Below, in pieces: positions 11,969 to 22,655 of a stretch of DNA of 64,000 nucleotides; the first letter of the stretch is position 1, and each line of letters opens with the position of its first letter. Made by a program: the position numbers and the translations under genes. Origin of the DNA: Spirodela intermedia. Its lineage: Eukaryota; Streptophyta; Magnoliopsida; Alismatales; Araceae. The DNA lies in the NCBI GenBank assembly GCA_902729315.2, contig LR746278.1:5211411-5275410 (forward strand). The letters run 5' to 3'. The notes under the pieces are model-generated. The model was not told the DNA's origin and did not search any database. It worked only from the letters and a program-made list of their open reading frames with translations.

Positions 11969-12547
11969 TCAGTATATTTTGAGCCGATACCCATTAACTT
12001 TAAAACTTACACTTGTTTTCAGATCTTTGATCATTATTGCTCCATATTGATCAATAGTCTCAAGAAGATATGGACCATCCCACCTAGATCTTAATTTTTC
12101 AGGAAATAATTTTAATCTAAAATTGTACAACCAAATTTTTTGTCTTGATTCTAGATTTTTTCTAGTAATATACTTATCATGGAAATCCTTAACTTTAGCC
12201 TTATAAATAAGAGAATTCTCATAAGCTTCATTACGAATTTCATCTAATTCATGCAATTGTAAAAGTCTCTTATGGCCTGATTTTTTTGTATCCATATTAA
12301 GCTTCCTAATAGCCCAATATGCACAATGTTGAATTTCCACTGGTAAATGACATGATTTTCCATAAACTAATCTATAAGGTGATGCACCTAAAGGAGCTTT
12401 GTATGCTGTCCTATATGCCCATAATGCATCATTAACACCATATTTTCTAAGTAACATCTTAAAGTGATGATTAGTGAAATGAGTTCCCCCATCACTAATT
12501 ATTACTTTAAGACATCCAAATCGTGTAAAAATATTATTTTGGACAAA
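11969..12547 (-). pseudogene. Gypsy integrase, C-terminal part
   Basis: The - strand translation shows the second catalytic Asp region (FGCLKVIISDGGTHF at about 12500-12520), then KYGVN fused directly to DALWAYRTAYKAPLG, then SPYRLVYGKSCHLPVE and the C-terminal beta domain (RWDGPYLLE). About 45 residues normally lie between KYGV and DALWAYRT and include the catalytic Glu. They are missing, so the DD-E triad is incomplete. A stop at 12548 separates this part from the upstream integrase core. Confidence 0.85.
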
Positions 12548-13825
12548 TTAGATAACTACTTCATGATCATTTGTTCTTGTTGGAATAGCTTCTACCCACT
12601 TTGACACATAATCAACAACTAACAAAATATATTCACAGCCTCGAGATGAAAGAAAGGGTCCCATAAAATCAATGCCCCAAACATCAAAAATTTCAACAAC
12701 AATTACTGATTTTAAAGGCATTACAATTCCTTTTTGAATATTAATGGCAACCTGACATTTGATACGGTGCTTATAAAATGTGTGAGCATCTTTAAATAAA
12801 GATGGCCAATAGAAACCACATTGTAAAAATTTTGTTGCTATTTTCTTGCTTGCAAAATGACCCCCACATCCATAAGAATGACAATGTTCTAAAATTTGAA
12901 ATTGTTCTTCTTCAAGAATGCATCTTCGTAAAATTTGATCTGAACTTAGATGAAATAAATTAAGGTCATCCAAAAAATAATATTTAATGCAAGCAAAGAA
13001 TCGTTCGCATTCATCTTTTAGCCAATATGATGGGATTTTTCCAATTGCTAAATAATTAACTATATGTGCATACCATGGTGTGAGCTTACTATGTAAGGCA
13101 AGAATATGTTCATCAAGAAATAAATCATTTAATTCAACCTTTTCTTGCCCTTCAATTCTAGACAAATGGTCAGCTACTACAGTTTCTATACCTTTCTTAT
13201 CCCGAATCTCTAAGTTAAATTCTTGCAATAATAAGATCCATCTAAGTAGACGTGGTTTTGTTTCTTTCTTAGTCAACAAATATCCTGTGGCTGTGTGATC
13301 TGAATATACAATAACTTTAGATCCTAAGATAGAAGATCTAAATTTTTCTAAGGCAAAAACTACTGCAAGTAATTCTTTTTCCATAGTGGTATAATTTATT
13401 TGTGCATCAGGAATAGTTCTACTTACATAATAAATTACCACTGGTTTCTTATCAATTTGTTGACCTAAAACAGCACCCAATGCACGATTTGAAGTATCAC
13501 ACATGATTTCAAAAGGAATTAACCAAGTGGGTGATTGTAAAATAAGTGCCTTGGTCAATGCATTCTTAAGTATAGAAAAAGCTTCTAAACATGCTTCATC
13601 AAAATCAAAAGTGATATCTTTAGCAAGTAAGGCTATAAGAGGTCTAAAAATTTTCAAAAAATCTTTGATAAATCTTCTATAGAAACTAGCATGTCCTAGA
13701 AATGATCTAATTTGACAAAGAAACGTAGGTGGAGGTAAATTAATAATAGAATCAATTTTTGCTCTATCTACTTCTATTCCTCTTTCACTCACAATATGTC
13801 CTAAAACAATACCTTCTCTAATCAT
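12548..13825 (-). pseudogene. Gypsy RT end, RNase H and integrase N-terminus
   Basis: In order on the - strand: the RT thumb end ([28 protein letters not shown]), RNase H ([51 protein letters not shown]), the HHCC-type integrase zinc region (HSYGCGGHF; the usual first Cys of CDRCQ is His here), and the start of the integrase core ([20 protein letters not shown]). This is the longest intact frame of the element, 425 codons. Confidence 0.9.
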
Positions 13826-14654
13826 GAAATGACTTTTCTCCCAACTAAGAACTAGATTGGTTTCTTCACATCTCTTAAGTACTTTCTTAAGATTATTTAG
13901 ACATATATCAAATGAATCACCAAATACTGAAAAATCATCTATGAAGACTTACTAGAAAGTAACCAATCATTTTAGTAAATATAGACATCATGCATCTCTA
14001 AAATGTGGCAGGTGCATTGCATAAACCAAAGGGCATGCATTTAAATGCATGTGTTCCAAATGGGCATGTGAAAAAAAAATTCTCTTGGTCTTCTAGAAAT
14101 ATTGCTATTTGATTATATCTTGAAAATCTATCTAAGAAACAAAAATATTTTTGTCCTGCAAGTTTTTCTAGAATTTGATCAATAAATGACAAAGGGAAAT
14201 AATCCTTCTTTGTCACTGCATTTAGCTTGCGGTAATCAATGCATACTTTCCATCCTGTGGTGATTCTTGTTTGTAATTCTTCCCCTTTTTCATTTTTGAT
14301 CACCGTCAATACAGCTTTCTTTGGAACTATTTGTGTTGGGCTGACCCATTGACTATCAGAAATAAGATAAATAATATCAGCATCTAACCATTTAATGATT
14401 TCTTTCTTTACCATTTCTTTCATGTTTGGGTTCAGCCTACATTGCATTTCCCTAGATGATTTCGAATTATCTTCTATATATATTCTATGCATACAAATTG
14501 ATGGGCTGATCCCCTTGAGATCAGCCATCATCCACCCTATTGCTTTCTTATGTTCTTGTAAAACCTCTAATATTTTCTTTTCTTGTTCAGCAGTCAATAA
14601 GGTAGAGATAATCACAGGTAAAGTTTGGTTTGGTCTAAGAAAAATATATTTCAA
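13826..14654 (-). pseudogene. Gypsy reverse transcriptase, fingers and palm
   Basis: The - strand frame to 13998 contains the conserved RT blocks QWVSPTQIVPKK, VCIDYRKLNAVTKKDYFPL, FLDRFSRYNQI (usually FLDGFSGYNQI) and FGTHAFKCMPFGLCNAPATF. After an in-frame stop near 13950 the catalytic motif follows as FIDDFSVFG, then [16 protein letters not shown] and [10 protein letters not shown]. The enzyme is broken by stops but the active-site Asp pair is still readable. Confidence 0.88.
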
Positions 14655-14801
14655 TAAATGAGGAAGAGGTTTTAATTATAAACTTGAGGGATTCTCTAAA
14701 GATGATTCTATAAATATTATGTCATGATCTAATGCCTCTTTTCTATAATATTTTTGATCTAATGCATGAACATGAAATGGAAGAATTAATTGATCAGCTT
14801 G

Positions 14802-15668
14802 CTAAACATAATTCATTTCTTCTATGCATGAATCAATTACATCAATATCTTCATAATTATCATTATCTTCATGTGGAAATCTTGAACTTTTAAAAGCATT
14901 TAAAGAGATGTTTTGACCTTCAGATTTCATATTTATAATCGTATTTTTGCAATCAATATTTGCTTTGGCTATGGCAAGAAATGAGCATCCTAATATGATT
15001 GGTGCATGAGTAAGATTATCTAAAGTAGGAATATCTAAAATCAGAAAATCTACTAAATATGTACATCCTTTAACATGAATAATGACATCTTCTAGGAAAC
15101 CCCTAGGTGTTTTAATAGATCTATCAACTAGCTGAAGTTTTACTAAAGTTGGTTTTAGTTCTCCTAATTCAAAATTTTCAAAAACAGCCAAAGATAATAA
15201 ATTAACACTTGCTCCCAAATCTAAGAGCACATTTCTAAATAAAGTTTCACCCACTTTACATGAGATAAGAGATGCTCCTATATCCTTACATTTCCTAGGC
15301 AAAGAATGAGAAATAATAACATTAGCCTCTTCGAATAAAGCTATCTTCTGAGGTGACCTACAAGGTGTGCATAATTCTTTTAAATTTTTTGCATATGCAA
15401 GTATATGTTTGATTGCATATATCAAAGAAATAGAGATATGAACTTGCTCAAATATTTCCATAAACTCTTCATTAGGTTCAACTCTTTTCCTAAGTTTTGG
15501 TTCTAATGCCTTTGGAAAGGGGACTGTTTTTCTAAGTTCATCTTGCTGTGATAAAATGGGAATGGGTAGTACTTTTGATTTTTCTTCTTTTGATTCTTGT
15601 TTTTCCTGTTCTAAATTCTCATCATCAGAAAATAAACTATCATGATCATTATCATCATCATTCAGCAC
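14802..15668 (-). pseudogene. Gypsy aspartic protease region
   Basis: A 288-codon - strand frame with an acidic, lysine-rich N-terminal part (the gag-protease linker), followed by DLGASVNLL (catalytic Asp motif), LQLVDRSIKTPRGFLEDV, YLVDFLILDI and APIILGCSFLA. These are the hallmarks of the pepsin-like protease of Athila/Tat gypsy elements. Confidence 0.85.
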
Positions 15669-15699
15669 TTCATCATCATGAACCTATTTTCCTAACAAA

Positions 15700-17390
15700 T
15701 CTAGTGCATATGGATCTTTGAGTTACTTTCCACTCCTCAAAGTGGTCACTACTTCTACATTTTCAAAACCTTGAGATGTAGATGGTTCATGGCTATTAGA
15801 AGGTTGATTTCGTGGGTTCATGATGGGTTGACTAGAAAGATGACCTATTTCACATTTTGAGTGGGCCAAGGCTAGTTTACTTCTCTTTTTCTACCCTAAG
15901 GGTTCTTTGCTGATTTTTTTGCCTGATTTGCTTTATCATCTTCATCATAGATATACTTGTTTCCTGAAATTACTGCATCATTTGTCTCATAAATTGTTTC
16001 ATCAAATTATCATTCATATCAAATTGATTTTAAAATGAATTAAGATATTGTGGGCTAAAATTGGGGACTGAACTTGAAGAAGAAGGGATGAAATTTTGGG
16101 CTGGTGGCTGATGAGTACCTTGCTGGAAATTATTAGTATTTTGTTAAAAAGAGGGCTAACATTATATTATGGTTGATGAGGAGGTATAAATGTATGATTA
16201 GGTTTAAGAAATGATTGAGAATTCATATCATGATTTTAAAATTTTGAAAAAATATTCTGATTTTTTCAAAGAGGATTTGATTGATTCCTATGATCATGAA
16301 GTGCATGTGCATACTCTTGATCTAAATTTTTACATTGAGATTCATAATGATCAGTCCTACAACATGATGAACATCTAGAATATGAATGTTGTACAAGCTA
16401 TGTAGGTTCTTTTTTATGTAGCAAATGATCAAATGAAACATTCAACTTTTGATGAACCTCACTAACTTCATTTCTAATGTCTAATACATCATCATTTCTA
16501 ACCTTAAATATTCCTCTTTTCTTTTCACTATTGTTGCGATCATGTAAAGCAAAAGATTCACGTTCAGTTGAATTCTCACTCAAATTTTCATATAATTTAT
16601 AAATTTCATCCTCATCCCTACTCATGAATGTGCCTCCCTCCACATGTTGTATCTATCATGTTCTTATGCTGTTCAGATACACCATCATAAAATACACGAT
16701 TTAATTGTCACTTGGTAATTCCATGATGTGGGCATTTCCTTTGAAGCTCCTTGAATCTTTCCCAAGATTCATGAAATGTTTCTCCTGATTTTTGAGTAAA
16801 TTAGATAATGGCTTTCCACATGGCATAAGTCTTGCCAACAGGATAGAATTTTCTCAAAAATACTTGCTCTACTTCTAACTATGTGGTGATCTCATGTGGT
16901 AAAGATGTGTGTCAATCTCTAGCTTTATCATGCAATGAATATGAGTAGAGGCGTAACCTAAGTGCATCTTGAGGAATATTAGGAATATGAATAGTTCACA
17001 TGCAGCTAAAAATCAAAGAATATTTTGATGTGGTTCCTCATTAGCTAACTCACAAAATTCAAAAAGTATTTGTAGAGTGTTATGACGAATATCAAAATAA
17101 AAATTTGGCAAAATAGGAGGTCTATCTTGTAAAGTAGGTCTATATAAATCAGGTGTATAATAATCATGCATCAGTTTATAAGATTGAGTGTTTTCATCAT
17201 TCTCACTCTCTTAAGCTAGATGATCCATCTTAGGTGATTCTATTTCAATAGAAGATGAGTTTTTTCTTTTTTCTATTGCTCGAGTCTCTAATATGGGTGG
17301 TAAATTTCGTTTTTCTTGTGCCCCTAAATTCTTAAATTGGTTGGTAGCTCGATTTTCTAAGATTGGTTGCCAACTGCGTCTACTGTTCAT
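15700..17390 (-). pseudogene. Gypsy gag remnant with CCHC knuckle
   Basis: The frame starts at an ATG at 17390 (MNSRRSWQP...). It continues with many stops and frameshifts through a retrotransposon gag-like region (PILPNFYFDIRHNTLQ...; ERESFALHDRNN). A knuckle with exact C-X2-C-X4-H-X4-C spacing (CSSCCRTDHYESQC) lies at about 16335-16375. Only short frames remain, the longest being 16398-16643. Confidence 0.72.
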
Positions 17391-17695
17391 AAATCAGTTT
17401 TTTAGAATTTAAATCTAGCAATAATCATGCCATGAAGATATGATTCTAATAAATATGTCAAAGAGTATAGAATAAATGAAAAATTAAAATACTCAAGTAA
17501 ATAAAATAGAAACTAAAGATTTAAAATTCTAACTTATGAAAGAAAAATAGAAATCAAATGAGCCTAATAAACCTTTTTTATATTTTTTATTTTTCGAAAT
17601 ACTATTTGAATAAAAATAATGAAATAATGAAAGCTATTTTCTAAATCACTGAAACATATAAAACTAAATCAATTAACACTGATTAAAAATAGATC

Positions 17696-17713
17696 TCCCC
17701 AACAATGGCGCCA
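17696..17713 (-). other. Primer-binding site, tRNA-Asp type
   Basis: On the - strand TGGCGCCATTGTTGGGGA lies six bases inside the 5' LTR. It differs at two positions from the plant tRNA-Asp complement used by Athila-type elements. It fixes the orientation of the element. Confidence 0.85.
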
Positions 17714-17719
17714 AAAAGA

Positions 17720-19590
17720 TGGTTTGCATTTGTCATTGTGTTTAAATACATACTATCTAATAATATTTATAACTAAGACTTAATAAAATACTAGTATAGA
17801 AGTAGGTCTCAAGTTAAATATAGAGATATTGATTAATCCGTCATGAAAACTAATTTAATTTATATATAAAGTGATTTTAATATTTTATTAATACTTAACA
17901 GAAAAAATAAAATAGAAGGGTGAGGCGAGAAAAATAAAAGAAGGGAAGTGGAGAAAAGGAAGAGATCTCACAAGAGATGGAGAGAGAGGAGAGGTCTCAC
18001 GAGAGAAGGAGAGAAAGAAATAAGATGAAAATAAAGGAAGAGAAAAATACGGTCAACTTGTTTTCTTGGACGAATGTGTGCTTGAGGATTCACACAAATG
18101 TCATGAGGTCAGTCATGAATGTCTCCAACTTATTTTCACTGTTGAACGTTCATTAATCAGCCTTTAATTTTGGTGATTTCTCATTCGAAAACAAAAAAAT
18201 ACTTGTTATTTGCAGAACGCCGGGAACGTGAATATGTCAAGATTTGACTGTCAAAATCAATAGAAAATAAGTTGGAAATGATCTTAGCTTGTTCTTAGAT
18301 AAGTTTAAAGGATTCAGAAGAAAAAGAAAGATCATTTATCTTTTTTTGAATTAGTTCTACTTATTTTAATCAAAACGTGTATGAAACGAAAATAGCTTGC
18401 TATAAAATTTAAATAAATGACAAAAGTAGGTAAATAAATGCTGAAAGTAAGAAATAAATCATTGCCCAAGTTTAGTCTACCTCTTGGGCAACTGAAGACA
18501 CTCGTGTCGCAGCTTGGTTTCGTCCGGCCATGCCACACCACACCGGAAGTCGCAGAAGTATCATCTGGAAACACTATGCTGCTTGCTGGAGAAATCCACT
18601 GAAAGAAGGGTCGACCATGCTATCACCGTCATCTAGGGAAAGAAGGGAAAAGTTGGCCACCCGCCAGAGGCCTTTGGTGTAGTCAAGAAAGGAAGGAAGA
18701 AGGTTGCCGATCATCAAAGACGTCAATCGTGCAAAAAGAGGGAAGAACGGATTGTCATATTCACAATTATTATCAGGGTTTTAAAGATAATCGATAATAT
18801 CGATTTTACTAGACAATGATCGATTATCATCTTTATCTTTTTGATGGTGATACATGTGAGAACTTAAGTTCCTAGTACCGTGGCGCCTCCATAGCCATTA
18901 GATTGGCCTTTAAGGCTATGTGCGTGTTGACCGACATCAGATTCGCGAACCGCCAATAGATCACTTTATACATCTAGTATCGTGGCGGTTCGCTAGCCGC
19001 AAGATCAGGCAAATCAGATGACGTGACTCTCTGCGTACCACTAGATCACACCACGCTCCATATGGTTGCACTGAAACGGATGAAAACGTTTAGTCTCACA
19101 TCGGAAATATTTTGGAACATATGCCGAATATAAACTAAAGTTATGTTTCTCAGCAAAGATCCCTTCTCTCGAAATAAAATAATATCTAGGACCATCTTGA
19201 GAGAAGGCAATAAGGTGGTCTGCCCTTGCACATGCACATGTGTACGAGCACTCCTTGCCTCACAACCGGTTGGCCACTAGGACGTGGAAGGGGAGCAATG
19301 CACATGTGTGTAAAGTGAGGCCTTTGTCACTCGAGCCCAACTCGTGGCTCCCTTAGTCTGGGTCTACTCACTCGAACACTATCCCCTCTCCGAGTCAATT
19401 GCTGAGTGTCGACTTGCCAACAGGTGGACGAATGTTTATTTTTATTATTTTTACTTTAATAATAAAAAATTACACAGTATTCTAACTTCAGACTTTTAAA
19501 ATTAACAATATATCCTATATTTATTCTACAAGTTAACAAAATAAAATCAAATAATAAAACTAATTAAAACACATAAATCTAGCTTTGACA
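17720..19590 (-). repeat. Right LTR (5' LTR of the - strand gypsy element)
   Basis: The plus-strand sequence starts TGGTTTGCAT and ends CTTTGACA, so on the element strand the LTR begins TGTC and ends ACCA. It aligns along its length with 9006-10663 with many substitutions, indicating an old insertion. It carries about 250 extra bases at about 18626-18874. Confidence 0.88.
18626..18874. other. Segment present in only one LTR
   Basis: Left and right LTRs align up to ...GACCA(C/T)(G)CT.TCAC and again from TTCCTAGTACCG / TTCTTGGTACCG. The right copy has about 250 bases between these points and the left has almost none. The segment has no recognised coding content. It includes a small palindrome-rich stretch with repeated ATCGAT around 18790-18830. 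Confidence 0.7.
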
Positions 19591-19828
19591 AATATCAATT
19601 TGTGATGTAAGTGATGCATTGGAAGATGACCTACAGTCTCTCCAATGAAAAAGTACCTAGTCACGTCACAAGCATGGCTTGCGAATTGTGGTCCTTTTCT
19701 TGTCTAGATGCCTCGCTATTCCAGGATAGAAATTAAGAAATTAATGTTGTTGGTGTCAATTAAAAGAGGTCAATATCTGCAGATAAATAGATAATAGGCC
19801 ATGGAGGAAAGAGAGACTTTTGACTTAC

Positions 19829-21248
19829 TCTTGCGTTTCTTGTTACTGAGGTCTCCAGTGGGATCAAACATGACTGAATCAAGGGTAGGAGGGTTCCTTG
19901 AAGCAAGAAATGCTATAGGAAAAGATACTTCGCAGATAGGGACATGAAAATCTAAGCCATTATATGCTCTGTTCACATGAAATTTCCTTGCACTTCTCTT
20001 TTCAGTGAAGACTTTCCCAGTATTGTCTTCTTGTGGTTGGAGAGTGGAAACCTTGATTATCTCATCCAATGATGGAGCAATATGAGGCTGAATGTTATCA
20101 ATTATCCCTTGTTTACATTGTTTCATCTGAAGTAACCTTAGATCAAATAATTTCTCATAGTATTTCTCAAATAATGGCTGAAAAGCAATTGATAATTCAT
20201 CAAGCCATCTTCTTGCCCTGTAGAAAGGCTTAAGGATTACCCTGAAAAAAAGAACGACAAAAGAAAATTAAATTGGACAGTGAGGGGAGCCTGATTTTCT
20301 TTGATTTCATGAAAATCTAATTTCACACACCTAAGAACAGAAGAATATAGCTTTGGGTTTGCTTGATATCTCAGAAGAATCTCATAAAGACCATCTTCTG
20401 TGTCATCAGGAACGAAGAGAGAAAGAGGCTCTGTAAAACCAATGTTCCTATGATAACAGTCAGGACCAGTGTTACGAGTATAAATTAAGGCCACTTCAAC
20501 CATTTTCAGAACATCCAGAAGTTTAAACAATATCGAGATTAAATCAGATTTTCCATACAATGATGAACCATTTCGATACTATCAAACTTTTCCCATTCCC
20601 AAGGGAAGTGGATTGCTTTAAATCTGATTTATGTAAACATTCCCCAAGCACAGATACTAACTGTGTCACTGCATCTTTAACCAAACTAATGAAACCATAC
20701 GCTCTTTCACAACTCTGTGAACTTGAAAGATCATTTCTCAAATTATTTGCAAGGAGAAAGAGTTGATTCAGGACAAATTGAAATAATATGCTCGGATAGT
20801 AACAGGAGCAAGAGCTTGCATAGACAAAAGGATGATTTAAATGGCTGAAAACCTGGTTAACCGCACTGCTTTTACCAGTAGAAAAGGCTACCTGGACAAA
20901 AAGAGAAACCGTAGGAGAATTCAATGGTCCAGTCAACTGCAAATGTCAAAAACTTGAGATCTTCTACCTGGGAAACGATGAAGTAGATCATCAAAACTGA
21001 TTGATTTCTCGCTAAATAAGATCTTCTACCTGGGAAACGGATGGGAAAAAAGGTTCCACAGTTTCCTGGACTTCATGCTGTTTCCTTGTTGATTCCGTCA
21101 AGAAGCTCGATCTGGTAGTTCCTTTAGGCCCGATGCATACATTGAACTCAATTTTAGCATCATTAACGCAGGATTCCTCGCCGTAACTAGCATAATTGGG
21201 TGAGAACAAGTAATGTGTAGCTAAAGGTTGACAAGAAATCTTTTTCTC
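19829..21248 (-). CDS. Multi-exon host gene of unrecognised family (partial)
   Basis: Read on the - strand: exon at 21248-21030 (73 codons, phase 0), intron 21029-20937, exon(s) 20936-20331, intron 20330-20242 (donor TTAG|GTGTG, acceptor TTTTTTTCAG), exon 20241-19829 ending at a strong donor AGA|GTAAGT. The spliced product is about 410 residues, mostly predicted helix (for example LFLLANNLRNDL, LISILFKLLDVLKMVEVALIY, RARRWLDELSIAFQPLFEKYYEK), with a C-terminal FHVPICEVSFPIAFLASRNPP and a basic NKKRK end. A one-base frame change or unresolved small intron lies at about 20560-20600 (LHKSDLKQS versus SSLYGKSDLIS). I do not recognise the family. It may be a helical-solenoid protein. Codon use and clean splice sites argue for a real gene. 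The exon(s) after 19829 are not visible and may lie beyond the retrotransposon; upstream exons were not identified. Confidence 0.55.
20957..21038 (-). repeat. Duplicated 20-bp exon/intron junction
   Basis: The 20-bp word AGATCTTCTACCTGGGAAAC occurs at 20957-20976 and 21019-21038. On the gene strand each copy is GTTTCCCAG|GTAGAAG, a splice donor. Only the first leaves an intron long enough (93 bp) to be removed; the second would leave about 31 bp and adds an in-frame stop. Confidence 0.75.
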
Positions 21249-22440
21249 CTGTATCTAACATGAAAAAATGTACTACACGTTGGCAAAGCAAGCTCGTCCA
21301 CTTATCCCTACAATCCCTGGGAACTCCCAAATGGATGCGAATGGTCTAGAAGAGAAATCCTACAGACCGGAAATGGGGCGTCGGCTGACGAAGAGTAAGT
21401 ATCGAAAATTCAATCTCTTCCGACCAATCCCAAGAAGCGGGGACGCACACCAGGCCCTTCTGTTGATGAAACATTTACGAAAAGAGATCACAGAAACGTC
21501 GAAAAACAAAACCCCGAAACAAGAAAAATAGGACTAGGAGGAACAAGGGGGAGTACGAAACTAGGAACCGAAATGTACAAAGTGTGTAAAAGAAATAATG
21601 ACGATGAGGCTCTACAGAACTGACCATGGCCGAAGATGGCTGCTTCTGCGTTTTCAACACCCCTCCTACCCGCTTGAGGTCTTCTTTACCCAACCCCTCT
21701 TTCCGCCGCACTCTGCCTCACACCCCGACGACACCCTTCACTCTCTTCTCCCTCTCCCTGGAACAGAAGAATATTAGAGCCGACTTTTAACCGTTCCTCC
21801 TTTTTCTTTCAAAATTGATAAATATTTCCAGTGCGCATTAGTTTTCCGGTAAAGGCACCAATGCTACTTACAGAATATACCCAAGGCTTCTATACAGAGA
21901 CTAAGTCTGATCTCCGTGTCTATCTCCTAGTCTTGAAGTCAACTACCTTCTTGACACGTATCCCCAAAATTAATGAAGATCGAATTTTATGTTGAAAATA
22001 GTTCTTAATAACTCAATTCTCATTTATTACCCTCGTTCACTTTTAGCTCTTCTTTGATCACCACCGTCTTTTTCTTGCTTTCTCACTATGTTTTAGTTTA
22101 TCACCTGTCCGATCGATGGTTTGGGTATGATAATGTGTGGTCATGCGAGTGACCCATGTCATGCATGGGTCATGCGGTCATGCATGTGAATCTTCAGCTT
22201 AAGAGCCCCAAGATGAGATCATCATCCACGGAATGAAAAGATATCTGGAAGAATCAATGTCATGAACAGAAAAATTGGGATGCGACACTTACTCAATGGC
22301 GGATCTGTAATGACAAAATGCAGTGATAATCTTGTTGTGAGGGTGGACTATGATATCCTGTTGTCACTACCATGTAGAAAGGTTAGCGAGCAGTCATTAC
22401 ACTACCTTTCTAATTCATAAACTTCCTTATTTTCATAATT
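21249..22440. other. Intergenic or upstream region, no certain gene
   Basis: Probably holds the 5' exons or promoter of the - strand gene. A - strand ATG in a good context (GCCATGG) lies near 21627, and the - strand sequence upstream of it is purine-rich (pyrimidine-rich as displayed, about 21660-21780). No exon can be joined to the 21248 exon with confidence. 21900-22440 is AT-rich with no signal. Confidence 0.4.
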
Positions 22441-22655
22441 CCTTCTGGCGTAGTTGGTCTTCCACTTCAGTATTGATTTGATTATTTATTTAAATATTTT
22501 TCATTCATTGAAAATATTAAAAAAAATTATACTTGTCATTTCAGCTTATTTAGTCTTTTTTTATTCATTTAATTATTTTTTTCAAAAACTTTCATCCACG
22601 AAAAATATTAAAAAATATATCATATTTTTTAACAAATCCACATTAATCTAAGGTT
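22440..22655. repeat. Dispersed repeat, copy 2
   Basis: A second copy of the family at about 70-320, recognisable by TTCCACTTCAGTATTGATTTGATT and TTTTCATTCATTGAAAATAT. It is more AT-rich and more decayed than copy 1. Confidence 0.35.

Larger units (their letters stand above)
9006..19590 (-). mobile_element. Decayed full-length Ty3/gypsy LTR retrotransposon (Athila/Tat-like)
   Basis: Two long direct repeats bound about 7 kb of internal DNA read on the - strand. From the right, the order is 5' LTR (17720-19590), primer site complementary to tRNA-Asp (17696-17713), gag remnant, protease, RT, RNase H, integrase, a non-coding 3' tract, a purine-rich GTTGGGGG stretch, and 3' LTR (9006-10663). Protease before RT with integrase last defines gypsy order. 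The DLGASVN protease motif, the GGCGCC primer site and the long LTRs suit the Athila/Tat lineages. Many stops, frameshifts and at least one deletion make it inactive. Confidence 0.9.

Noticed and set aside
19591-19595. Perfect 5-bp target duplication of the gypsy element
   Set aside because: The right copy is AATAT and the left GATAT, so it is accepted only as an imperfect duplication.
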